From contig DASVTU010000017.1 in the NCBI GenBank assembly GCA_036387415.1, forward strand, positions 1 to 8,604: a DNA stretch of 8,604 nt. The letters run 5' to 3'. This document shows positions 1 through 4,905 of the stretch, piece after piece. Under the pieces are notes generated by a model, which saw only the letters and a program-made list of their open reading frames with translations, ran no database searches and was not told the origin of the DNA. How positions within the stretch are numbered: the first letter of the stretch is position 1; each line of letters starts with the position of its first letter. The stretch comes from DASVTU01 sp036387415 (GTDB lineage Bacteria > Acidobacteriota > Blastocatellia > Pyrinomonadales > Pyrinomonadaceae). Made by a program: the position numbers and the translations under genes.

Positions 1-150
1 AGAGTCGAAGGCGCGGACGGTGATTTTGGGATTATGTTTCGCCAGCACTTTGGTGATGGCGGCGGTCAAAGTAGTTTTGCCGTGGTCAACGTGGCCGATG
101 GTTCCGATGTTGACGTGCGGCTTTGACCTGTCAAATTTTTCCTTACTCAT
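1..150 (-). CDS. tuf: Elongation factor Tu, N-terminal 50 codons (3' end beyond the window)
   Basis: EF-Tu is the GTPase that delivers aminoacyl-tRNA to the ribosomal A site. The visible protein begins MSKEKFDRSKPHVNIGTIGH and continues into the G1/P-loop GHVDHGKTT at about residues 19-27, then an ITKVLAKHN helix region typical of EF-Tu. The gene runs off the left edge, so the switch regions, NKXD motif and domains II and III are not seen. The ATG at 150-148 is chosen because it gives the normal EF-Tu N-terminus and has an AAGGAG sequence 11 bases upstream. It lies 79 bases after fusA on the same strand, the usual end of the str operon. Identity is certain. Whether a second tuf copy exists elsewhere in the genome cannot be told. 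Confidence 0.97.
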   Translation of the reverse strand, partial: MSKEKFDRSKPHVNIGTIGHVDHGKTTLTAAITKVLAKHNPKITVRAFDS

Positions 151-161
151 GTTGCATCTCG

Positions 162-167
162 CTCCTT
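162..167 (-). promoter_or_regulatory. Shine-Dalgarno of tuf
   Basis: AAGGAG on the minus strand, 11 bases before the tuf ATG. It is the only strong ribosome binding site in the three intercistronic gaps of this operon. Another ATG at 157-155 sits only 4 bases downstream of it and opens a four-codon frame (M-Q-H-E-stop) whose TAA overlaps the tuf start. Confidence 0.75.
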
Positions 168-175
168 GTAAATTA

Positions 176-229
176 AGGGATGAGGGATGAGAGATTTCAT
201 TTCATCCCTCATCCCTCATCCTTCATCCT
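176..229 (-). repeat. Heptad tandem repeat with perfect 15-bp inverted repeat in the fusA-tuf gap
   Basis: Immediately after the fusA stop the mRNA strand reads four 7-base units, two AGGATGA and two GGGATGA. An 11-base spacer follows, then two complementary units TCATCCC. The arms 176-190 and 202-216 are perfect 15-bp inverted repeats with loop 191-201, so the transcript should fold into a strong hairpin. No T-run follows it in the direction of transcription, and the tuf Shine-Dalgarno comes about 8 bases later, so it is not a canonical terminator. It may instead act in mRNA processing, stability or attenuation. The style resembles the short tandemly repeated repetitive (STRR) heptamers known from cyanobacteria; that relationship is inference. 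Confidence 0.85.
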
Positions 230-2332
230 TTATTTTGCGACTCCCTGCACCTTCGCGATGACTTCATCGGCGACGTTCTTCGGCGCTTGTTCGTAGCGTT
301 CGAAGTGCATGGTTGAAGTGGCGCGTCCCTGCGTTGACGAACGGAGGTCGGTCGTGTAGCCAAACATCTCCGAAAGTGGCACCAGCGCCGTGATAACTTG
401 CGCGCCGCCTGTACGCGGTTCCATCTTCTCGATACGCCCGCGACGCGACATCAAATCGCCGTTGACCGTGCCCATGTATTCTTCCGGCGTCACAATCTCG
501 ACGCGCATGATGGGTTCTAAGAGCACTGGCTTGGCCTTCCTCACCGCATCCTGAAAGGCCAGGCTTCCGGCGATGTGGAACGAACGCTCGTCGGAATCGA
601 CTTCGTGATACGAGCCGAAGACGAGACGCACTTTGATGTCCACCATCTCGTAGCCCGCGAGGAAGCCGCGCTCCATCGCTTCGTGGATGCCCTGTTCGGC
701 CGGGCGGATAAACTCGCGCGGAATGACGCCGCCCGTAATCTTATTCTCGAAGACGAAGCCTTCGCCCGGTGCGGGTTCGATTTCAATCTCGACGTGTCCG
801 AACTGACCACGACCGCCCGTTTGACGTTTGTACACTTCTTTGCCGGGTGCGGGTTGCGTAATCGTTTCGCGATAGGCGACCTGCGGTTTGCCGACGTTGG
901 CCTCGACGCCGAATTCGCGTTTCATTCGGTCAACGATAATCTCCAGGTGCAACTCGCCCATTCCGGCGATGATGGTCTGCCCCGTCTCCTGGTCGGTCGA
1001 GACGTTGAAGGAGGGGTCTTCCTGCGCGAGACGCGAAAGAGCCGTGCCGAGTTTGTCTTGGTCTTGACGCGTCTTGGGTTCGACCGCGACGCGAATAACG
1101 GGCGCGGGAAAATCCATCGCTTCCAACACGACGGGCTTGTTCTCGTCGCACACGGTGTCGCCCGTTGTGACTTGCTTCATGCCGCCGATGGCGATGATTT
1201 CGCCCGCGCTCGCCTCTTCGATGTCTTCGCGTTTGTTGGCATGCATGAGCATCAGTCGCCCGACGCGCTCTTTCGTATTCTTGACCGAGTTGAAGGCGTA
1301 GGAACCTGCCTTGATGGTGCCGGAATAGATGCGTACGAACGAGAGTTGGCCGAGATGTTTGTCGGCCATAATCTTGAAGACGAGGCCGGAAAACGGCGCG
1401 CTCGCGTCTGCGGGGCGCGGTTCTTCTTCGCCTGTCTTGGGATTGAGACCCGTGACGGCTTCGATGTCGAGCGGCGACGGAAGATAGTCAACCACGGCAT
1501 CGAGCAGCGTCTGCACGCCCTTGTTCTTGAAGGCCGAACCCGTGACGACGGGGACGAGTTTGAGTCCAATCGTACCTTTGCGAAGCGCGGCGCGAATCTC
1601 CGCCTCGGTGATGCTTTCGCCCTCGTCTTCGAGGTATTTCATCATCAAGTCTTCATCAACGTCAGCCACGGCTTCGAGCAGTTTGTGGCGTGCCGCCGCT
1701 GCTTCTTCTTGAAGGTCTGCGGGAATGTCGGCCGTCACATACTCCGCGCCCTTCGACTCGTCGTTCCAGACGAGCGACTTCATCGCAATCAAATCCACGA
1801 CGCCCTTGAACTGGTCTTCGAGGCCGATGGGAATCTGGATGGCGACCGGGTTTGCGCCGAGACGCGTGATGATGGAATCGAAGGAGCGTTGGAAGGATGC
1901 GCCCGCGCGGTCGAGTTTGTTGATAAAGCAGATGCGCGGCACGTTGTACTTGTCGGCCTGACGCCAGACGGTTTCCGACTGTGGCTCGACGCCCGCGACG
2001 CCATCGAACACGGCGACTGCGCCGTCGAGGACACGCAAGGAGCGCTCGACTTCCATCGTGAAATCGACGTGGCCGGGCGTGTCGATGATGTTGATGCGAT
2101 GCTCGACGCCGCTCCGCTTCCAGAAGCAGGTGGTGGCGGCGGAGGTAATCGTGATGCCGCGTTCCTGTTCCTGTTCCATCCAATCCATCGTCGCCGTTCC
2201 TTCGTGCACCTCGCCGATTTTGTGCGAGACGCCCGTGTAGAACAGTACACGTTCGGTGGTCGTCGTCTTACCGGCGTCGATGTGCGCCATGATGCCGATG
2301 TTGCGGAACTTGTTGAGGTCTTGCTTAGCCAT
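230..2332 (-). CDS. fusA: Elongation factor G (EF-G), full length
   Basis: EF-G is the GTPase that drives tRNA-mRNA translocation and, with ribosome recycling factor, splits post-termination ribosomes. The 700-residue protein has the normal family length. The G domain shows the P-loop AHIDAGKT (16-23), switch I RGITITSAATT (from 58), G3 DTPGH (84-88) and G4 NKLD (138-141). Domains II to V follow, with the domain IV motif TGGRGQFGHV at about residue 510 and the conserved RRGRIEKMEPR segment in domain V. This is the canonical housekeeping EF-G type, not a divergent EF-G2. The ATG start gives the expected MAKQDLNKFRNIGIMAHIDA N-terminus, yet no Shine-Dalgarno is visible before it: heptad repeats run to within a base or two of the start codon. 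It lies 94 bases after rpsG and 79 before tuf, co-directional. It was probably expressed from the promoter upstream of rpsL. Confidence 0.99.
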   Translation of the reverse strand: MAKQDLNKFRNIGIMAHIDAGKTTTTERVLFYTGVSHKIGEVHEGTATMDWMEQEQERGITITSAATTCFWKRSGVEHRINIIDTPGHVDFTMEVERSLRVLDGAVAVFDGVAGVEPQSETVWRQADKYNVPRICFINKLDRAGASFQRSFDSIITRLGANPVAIQIPIGLEDQFKGVVDLIAMKSLVWNDESKGAEYVTADIPADLQEEAAAARHKLLEAVADVDEDLMMKYLEDEGESITEAEIRAALRKGTIGLKLVPVVTGSAFKNKGVQTLLDAVVDYLPSPLDIEAVTGLNPKTGEEEPRPADASAPFSGLVFKIMADKHLGQLSFVRIYSGTIKAGSYAFNSVKNTKERVGRLMLMHANKREDIEEASAGEIIAIGGMKQVTTGDTVCDENKPVVLEAMDFPAPVIRVAVEPKTRQDQDKLGTALSRLAQEDPSFNVSTDQETGQTIIAGMGELHLEIIVDRMKREFGVEANVGKPQVAYRETITQPAPGKEVYKRQTGGRGQFGHVEIEIEPAPGEGFVFENKITGGVIPREFIRPAEQGIHEAMERGFLAGYEMVDIKVRLVFGSYHEVDSDERSFHIAGSLAFQDAVRKAKPVLLEPIMRVEIVTPEEYMGTVNGDLMSRRGRIEKMEPRTGGAQVITALVPLSEMFGYTTDLRSSTQGRATSTMHFERYEQAPKNVADEVIAKVQGVAK

Positions 2333-2333
2333 A

Positions 2334-2420
2334 ACTCGATACTCGTCAATCGTGAATCGTGAATCGACAATCGTGAAAGACGGTTTTTATCTATTTACGA
2401 TTGACGATTTACTATTTACG
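2334..2420 (-). repeat. Heptad tandem repeats in inverted arrangement, rpsG-fusA gap
   Basis: On the plus strand, 2334-2375 divides exactly into six 7-base units (actcgat, actcgtc, then four aatcgtg/aatcgac units). A 17-base spacer (2376-2392) follows, then four units of the inverted type at 2393-2420 (atttacg, attgacg, atttact, atttacg). A perfect 11-bp inverted repeat, tcgtcaatcgt at 2343-2353 against its complement at 2397-2407, links the two halves. The mRNA can therefore fold across most of the 94-base gap. The array reaches to within one base of the fusA ATG, and no Shine-Dalgarno is seen. No protein is encoded here. Confidence 0.85.
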
Positions 2421-2426
2421 CTTCAT

Positions 2427-2897
2427 CTACCACTTATAATGCGCGAAAGCTTTGTTGGCTTCCGCCATGCGGTGCGTGTCTTCCTTCTTCTTGACGGCGT
2501 TGCCGCGATTGTTGGCCGCGTCGAGAAGTTCTCCGGCGAGGCGGTCAGTCATCGTCTTTTCGCCGCGTGCGCGCGACGCGCCCGTAATCCAGCGAATCGC
2601 GAGCGAGCCGCGACGCTCCTGCGGAACTTCAATCGGCACTTGATAGGTCGAACCGCCGACGCGACGAGATTTGACCTCGACGGTCGGACGCACGTTATCA
2701 ATCGCGCGTTTGAACACCTTGAGCGGGTCTTCGCCCGTCTTCTCGCCGATTTGCAACAGCGCCGTGTAGAAAATTCCTTCGGCGGTTGATTTCTTTCCGT
2801 CCCACATAATGCCGTTGATAAACTTCGTCACCAACGGGCTGCTGTAGACCGGATCGGGCATCACGTCGCGTCTTTCGACAACTCTTCTTCTTGGCAT
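2427..2897 (-). CDS. rpsG: 30S ribosomal protein S7
   Basis: S7 is the primary 16S rRNA-binding protein that nucleates the head of the small subunit and lies near the E-site tRNA. The 156-residue product has the common bacterial length. It starts MPRRRVVERRDVMPDPVY and contains the conserved stretches SPLVTKFINGIMWDGKKSTA (about 20-39), the beta-hairpin region VGGSTYQVPIEV (about 80-91), the RGSLAIRWI segment and a KKKEDTHRMAEANKAFAHY tail. ATG at 2897 is the family start. The bases just before it (GTAAATAACGAG) carry no Shine-Dalgarno at a usual distance. It lies 96 bases after rpsL and 94 before fusA in the classical str order. In E. coli S7 represses this operon by binding between rpsL and rpsG; here that spacer is made of octad repeats, so the same control is doubtful. 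Confidence 0.99.
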   Translation of the reverse strand: MPRRRVVERRDVMPDPVYSSPLVTKFINGIMWDGKKSTAEGIFYTALLQIGEKTGEDPLKVFKRAIDNVRPTVEVKSRRVGGSTYQVPIEVPQERRGSLAIRWITGASRARGEKTMTDRLAGELLDAANNRGNAVKKKEDTHRMAEANKAFAHYKW

Positions 2898-2909
2898 CTC
2901 GTTATTTAC

Positions 2910-2992
2910 TCATTGGTTCATCGGTTCATCGACTCATTGGCTCGTTGTGACTGTTCAATCGTCAATGAGCCGATGAGGAAATGAATCAATTG
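2910..2992 (-). repeat. Octad tandem repeats in inverted arrangement, rpsL-rpsG gap
   Basis: On the plus strand, 2910-2949 reads as five 8-base units (tcattggt, tcatcggt, tcatcgac, tcattggc, tcgttgtg). After an 11-base spacer, 2961-2992 reads as four units of the opposite sense (gtcaatga, gccgatga, ggaaatga, atcaattg). Arms 2926-2939 and 2963-2976 pair over 14 positions with one G.U-type mismatch, so the transcript can form a hairpin with a 23-base loop. The layout is the same as in the other two str gaps, but the period is 8, not 7, and the unit sequence differs. The array ends about 12 bases before the rpsG ATG. Confidence 0.82.
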
Positions 2993-2993
2993 T

Positions 2994-3401
2994 TTACTTC
3001 TTACCTTTGCCTGCGGCGGCTGCCGCGCCCACTTTGGGTCGCTTCGCGCCGTATTTGGAGCGTCCCTGTTTGCGGTCGGTGACGCCCACCGAATCGAGCG
3101 TGCCGCGTATGACGTGATAGCGCACGCCCGGCAAATCCTTCACGCGGCCACCGCGAATGAGCACAATCGAGTGTTCCTGCAAATTGTGGCCGACGCCCGG
3201 AATATAGGTCGTCACCTCAATCTGGTTGGTCAGACGCACGCGTGCCACCTTGCGGAGCGCGGAATTGGGTTTCTTCGGCGTCTGCGTATAGACGCGCGTG
3301 CAGACGCCGCGACGCTGCGGCGACGACTGGAGCGCGGGGCTGGCCGTCTTGTATTTGACGGCCTCGCGGCCTTTGCGAACAAGTTGATTGATGGTCGGCA
3401 C
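2994..3401 (-). CDS. rpsL: 30S ribosomal protein S12
   Basis: S12 lies at the decoding centre and controls accuracy of tRNA selection. The 135-residue protein has a short Ala/Lys-rich C-terminal tail (VGAAAAAGKGKK), making it about ten residues longer than E. coli S12. Family blocks are PTINQLVRKGR (2-12), RRGVCTRVYTQTPKKPNSALRK region (31-51), GHNLQEHS (71-78) and GGRVKDLPGVRYH (84-96). K43, K88 and P91, where streptomycin-resistance changes usually fall, are all wild type, and D89, the residue methylthiolated in many bacteria, is present. The start is GTG at 3401; AGAGGA at 3413-3418 lies 11 bases upstream as a likely ribosome binding site. It is the first gene of the str operon here, preceded by a leader of about 420 bases and its own promoter. 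Confidence 0.99.
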   Translation of the reverse strand: MPTINQLVRKGREAVKYKTASPALQSSPQRRGVCTRVYTQTPKKPNSALRKVARVRLTNQIEVTTYIPGVGHNLQEHSIVLIRGGRVKDLPGVRYHVIRGTLDSVGVTDRKQGRSKYGAKRPKVGAAAAAGKGKK

Positions 3402-3426
3402 TGCTCTTTTAATCCTCTTTGTTTAC

Positions 3427-3440
3427 TACGGTTTACCGTA
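3427..3440. promoter_or_regulatory. 14-base palindrome just upstream of the rpsL ribosome binding site
   Basis: tacggt-tt-accgta is a perfect 6+6 inverted repeat with a 2-base centre, 9 bases upstream of the rpsL AGAGGA. It overlaps a direct repeat of gtttac (3421-3426 and 3431-3436). It could be a small operator or a short RNA hairpin next to the ribosome binding site. The 2-base centre is too tight for a normal RNA loop, so a DNA-level or chance origin is possible. Confidence 0.35.
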
Positions 3441-3473
3441 TCTGAGGCGCAAAAGACCCCGCATCCTGCCTCT

Positions 3474-3492
3474 TGCCGGAACTTGTCCGGCA
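3474..3492 (-). promoter_or_regulatory. GC-rich hairpin in the rpsL leader
   Basis: The arms tgccgga (3474-3480) and tccggca (3486-3492) are perfect 7-bp complements around a 5-base loop. In the direction of transcription the hairpin is followed by AGAGGCAGG and, some 17 bases later, a CTTTT run. It is not a clear terminator. Confidence 0.55.
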
Positions 3493-3662
3493 GTCAGCGC
3501 AAGAGCGGTTGTCCTGCATTAAGTAAAAATTGAAATCTAGGGATGTTCTGACTTTGTTGCCCTCGCGGGCGGGTGTGGATGTTGGCTTCCCTTGAGCCGA
3601 ACTTTTCTGTGGCGTCGCATTAGTAAGGCGAGCAGGCGCGAAATCTTCAGCGCACGTCGCGT

Positions 3663-3711
3663 CCTCGAAACGCTTGGCCGCATCTCGCTGAGGAGAAGCG
3701 GGGCGTCGAGG
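3663..3711 (-). promoter_or_regulatory. Long imperfect hairpin in the str leader RNA
   Basis: A 49-base rod pairs in four helices: cctcg 3663-3667 with cgagg 3707-3711, acgc 3670-3673 with gcgt 3703-3706, ccgc 3678-3681 with gcgg 3698-3701, and tctc 3683-3686 with gaga 3693-3696. That is 17 pairs separated by small internal loops or mismatches, closed by a 6-base loop. It is the largest local structure found in the leader and a candidate binding site for a regulatory ribosomal protein. Confidence 0.55.
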
Positions 3712-3737
3712 TTTACGCCACAATAATTGTCAAACGC

Positions 3738-3756
3738 CTACGCTTCTAAAGCATAG
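3738..3756 (-). promoter_or_regulatory. Hairpin near the 5' end of the str leader
   Basis: The arms ctacgctt (3738-3745) and aagcatag (3749-3756) pair over 8 positions with one G.U-type pair around a 3-base loop. It lies about 70 bases into the predicted transcript. It is followed by TTGACA, which looks like a -35 box but has no -10 partner. Confidence 0.45.
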
Positions 3757-3830
3757 TCGGGCAACGCCTCCACACCGACAGAACCTACTGGACGTTGCGC
3801 TTCGGGATTGGACTGTTGTCCAAACGAGAA

Positions 3831-3859
3831 ACTATACGGATGACGCAATCATCTGTCAA
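3831..3859 (-). promoter_or_regulatory. Near-consensus sigma-70 promoter of the str operon
   Basis: On the minus strand TTGACA (3859-3854), a 17-base spacer and TATAGT (3836-3831) give a perfect -35 box, optimal spacing and a one-mismatch -10 box. The predicted start site is near 3824, pointing to rpsL-rpsG-fusA-tuf. Its strength suits a ribosomal operon. Together with the rpoC terminator it implies that str is transcribed independently of rpoBC. Confidence 0.85.
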
Positions 3860-4123
3860 GCGCGCATGGGCATCCTCCATACGCACGCCTTTGATGCGCT
3901 GATTTCAGAACTTTCCACCCGCCGTCCGTCCCACACGCGCGCCCGCCGTCTGACACGAAAATCGCATATTTCCTGCCTTTTGGCGGGTATTTCGCGTCCC
4001 ATCCCGACAGTTTCAAAAACCTTTTCGCCCCTCTTTTACTGCGACGCGCATTTCGCAGACGGCATCAGTTATGATAAGAACAACCAACAATCCGGCGACC
4101 ACAGACGAAAGGACGAAACGACG
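3860..4123. other. Divergent upstream region without a gene
   Basis: This stretch lies between the leftward str promoter and the rightward gene at 4124. It has no credible coding content: the plus-strand frame is open back to an ATG at 3866, but the translation is Arg/Ser/His-rich and shows no conserved motif. It presumably carries the promoter of the gene at 4124. A near-repeat of ccgccgtc occurs at about 3920 and 3942. I see no RNA gene. Confidence 0.5.
4070..4075 (+). promoter_or_regulatory. Possible -10 box for the plus-strand gene
   Basis: TATGAT lies 48 bases upstream of the ATG at 4124 and is the best -10 match in the region. No TTGACA-like box sits 16-18 bases before it, so this is a weak or activator-dependent promoter at best. 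Confidence 0.3.
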
Positions 4124-4786
4124 ATGGCACAAACCCCGCAATCCAGAAACGACCGTTTTGACGGCTACATTCCGGTGGCCGAGCGTATCGAAAAATTTTA
4201 TGAAAAATTCCCCGACGGACGCATCACGACGCAAATCGTCGAGCACGACGCAGAGAGCGGCTTTATCCTGATGCGTGCCGAAGTTTTTCGGACGCCGGAC
4301 GACGTGCAACCCGCCGCCACGGGTCACGCCTTCGAGGTACGCGGCGAATCCTACGTTAACAAGACGAGTTATATTGAAAACGCCGAGACTTCTTCCGTCG
4401 GTCGCGCGTTGGCATTGTTGGGCTTCGAGGTGAAACGTGGGATTGCCAGCCGTGAGGAGATAGAGAAGGTGGCGCGAATGCAGGACGCCAAACCCGTCGC
4501 CGTCGCTGCGCCCAAAGCCGCGGGCGAGGCGACGCCTGCGAGTGCGGGTGCGAGACCTGCTGCGGCGGCGTCAGCGCCGGACGCGACGATACCTGCGACG
4601 GATGGAGCACTCGACGCCGCGATTTTGCGTAGCGCGGAGGCGCTCGGATACGACGCGGCGAAGGTACGCAAGTGGGTCAACCAGAAATTCGCGGTGACGG
4701 GCGGCCTCGACAGCCTGACCGACGACGACAAACGCGAAGTCCTCAAAATATTCCGCGAAAAGGCGCAACCCGCCGCGAGAAAATAG
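4124..4786 (+). CDS. Conserved phage-type protein, possible single-strand DNA annealing protein
   Basis: The 220-residue product has three parts. Residues 12-115 form a compact mixed alpha/beta domain with GYIPVAERIEKFYEKFPDGR near its start and a strongly patterned helix NKTSYIENAETSSVGRALAL (79-98) leading into LGFEVKRGIASREE. Residues 122-160 are an Ala/Pro-rich linker. Residues 162-213 look like a small helical domain (LGYDAAKVRKWVNQKF, then LTDDDKREVLKIF). I recall similar proteins from phages and scattered bacterial genomes. The NAETSSVGRALALLG helix recalls the Rad52-type signature in which an alternating Thr/Arg helix precedes a Leu-Gly turn, and such C-terminal helical domains occur on phage recombination proteins. 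A role in single-strand annealing is therefore inference. The ATG at 4124 is preferred because AAAGGA ends 10 bases before it and upstream sequence is not protein-like. It runs against the flanking genes, converging on rpoC. Confidence 0.85.
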   Translation: MAQTPQSRNDRFDGYIPVAERIEKFYEKFPDGRITTQIVEHDAESGFILMRAEVFRTPDDVQPAATGHAFEVRGESYVNKTSYIENAETSSVGRALALLGFEVKRGIASREEIEKVARMQDAKPVAVAAPKAAGEATPASAGARPAAAASAPDATIPATDGALDAAILRSAEALGYDAAKVRKWVNQKFAVTGGLDSLTDDDKREVLKIFREKAQPAARK

Positions 4787-4789
4787 TCT

Positions 4790-4829
4790 AAAAAAGAAGA
4801 ACGGCGAGGTTCAGAGAGCCTCGCCGTTC
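4790..4829 (-). terminator. Intrinsic terminator of rpoC
   Basis: The arms 4799-4809 and 4819-4829 form a perfect 11-bp GC-rich stem around a 9-base loop. On the minus strand the stem is followed by TTCTTTTTTA (T-run at 4795-4790), the classic intrinsic terminator layout for transcripts arriving from rpoC. In the plus direction no T-run follows, so it should act mainly on rpoC. It lies just beyond the stop of the convergent gene. Confidence 0.85.
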
Positions 4830-4857
4830 CGGTGTCGTGTGTTTGGATTGAGACGCG

Positions 4858-4893
4858 CGCCGCGCCTCCGCTCGATTGACCGGAGGCGCGGCG
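4858..4893. terminator. Strong 13-bp hairpin in the convergent intergenic region
   Basis: Arms 4858-4870 and 4881-4893 pair perfectly over 13 very GC-rich bases around a 10-base loop. It lies 12 bases after the rpoC stop and about 70 after the stop of the opposing gene. No uninterrupted T-run follows on either strand (plus strand: tcggtcgtttgatt). It may be a weak terminator for the plus-strand gene, a 3'-end stabiliser for the rpoC mRNA, or a pause element ahead of the real terminator. Confidence 0.55.
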
Positions 4894-4905
4894 TCGGTCG
4901 TTTGA

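Larger units (their letters stand above)
3402..3824 (-). promoter_or_regulatory. Long structured 5' leader of the str operon mRNA
   Basis: About 420 bases lie between the likely transcription start (near 3824, set from the -10 box) and the rpsL GTG. I see no credible gene in this stretch: a 96-codon minus-strand frame (3723-3433) lacks an ATG start and family features. Instead it holds several dyads: hairpins at 3738-3756, 3663-3711 and 3474-3492, a GCGA-loop hairpin at 3559-3570, and an operator-like palindrome at 3427-3440. This suggests a cis-acting RNA that controls the ribosomal genes. No known riboswitch or ribosomal-protein leader is recognised, so its function is open. Confidence 0.55.

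Noticed and set aside
176..216. Intrinsic terminator between fusA and tuf
   Set aside because: The hairpin is strong, but no U-tract follows and the tuf ribosome binding site comes directly after it.
575..2362. 595-codon open frame on the plus strand opposite fusA
   Set aside because: It is antisense to a canonical EF-G and its translation has no family features. Long antisense frames arise from the strong third-position bias of the real gene.
151..2993. CRISPR array
   Set aside because: The repeats are 7-8 bases, contiguous, and inverted around a centre. There are no 25-40 base repeats with unique spacers.
3433..3723. 96-codon minus-strand frame in the rpsL leader
   Set aside because: It needs a TTG start without a Shine-Dalgarno, has a Pro/Arg/Ser-rich sequence with no motif, and overlaps several RNA dyads.
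3729..3734. Second TTGACA on the minus strand as an internal promoter
   Set aside because: No TATAAT-like box is found 15-18 bases downstream (the region reads CTCGAC), and a complete promoter exists at 3831-3859.
3866..4123. N-terminal extension of the plus-strand gene to an ATG at 3866
   Set aside because: The added residues are basic and low in conserved character, while the ATG at 4124 has a good AAAGGA site and begins the recognisable domain.
3402..4123. tRNA or other known RNA gene in the long non-coding stretch
   Set aside because: No cloverleaf with a TTCRA arm and acceptor stem, and no familiar riboswitch core, could be found by eye.
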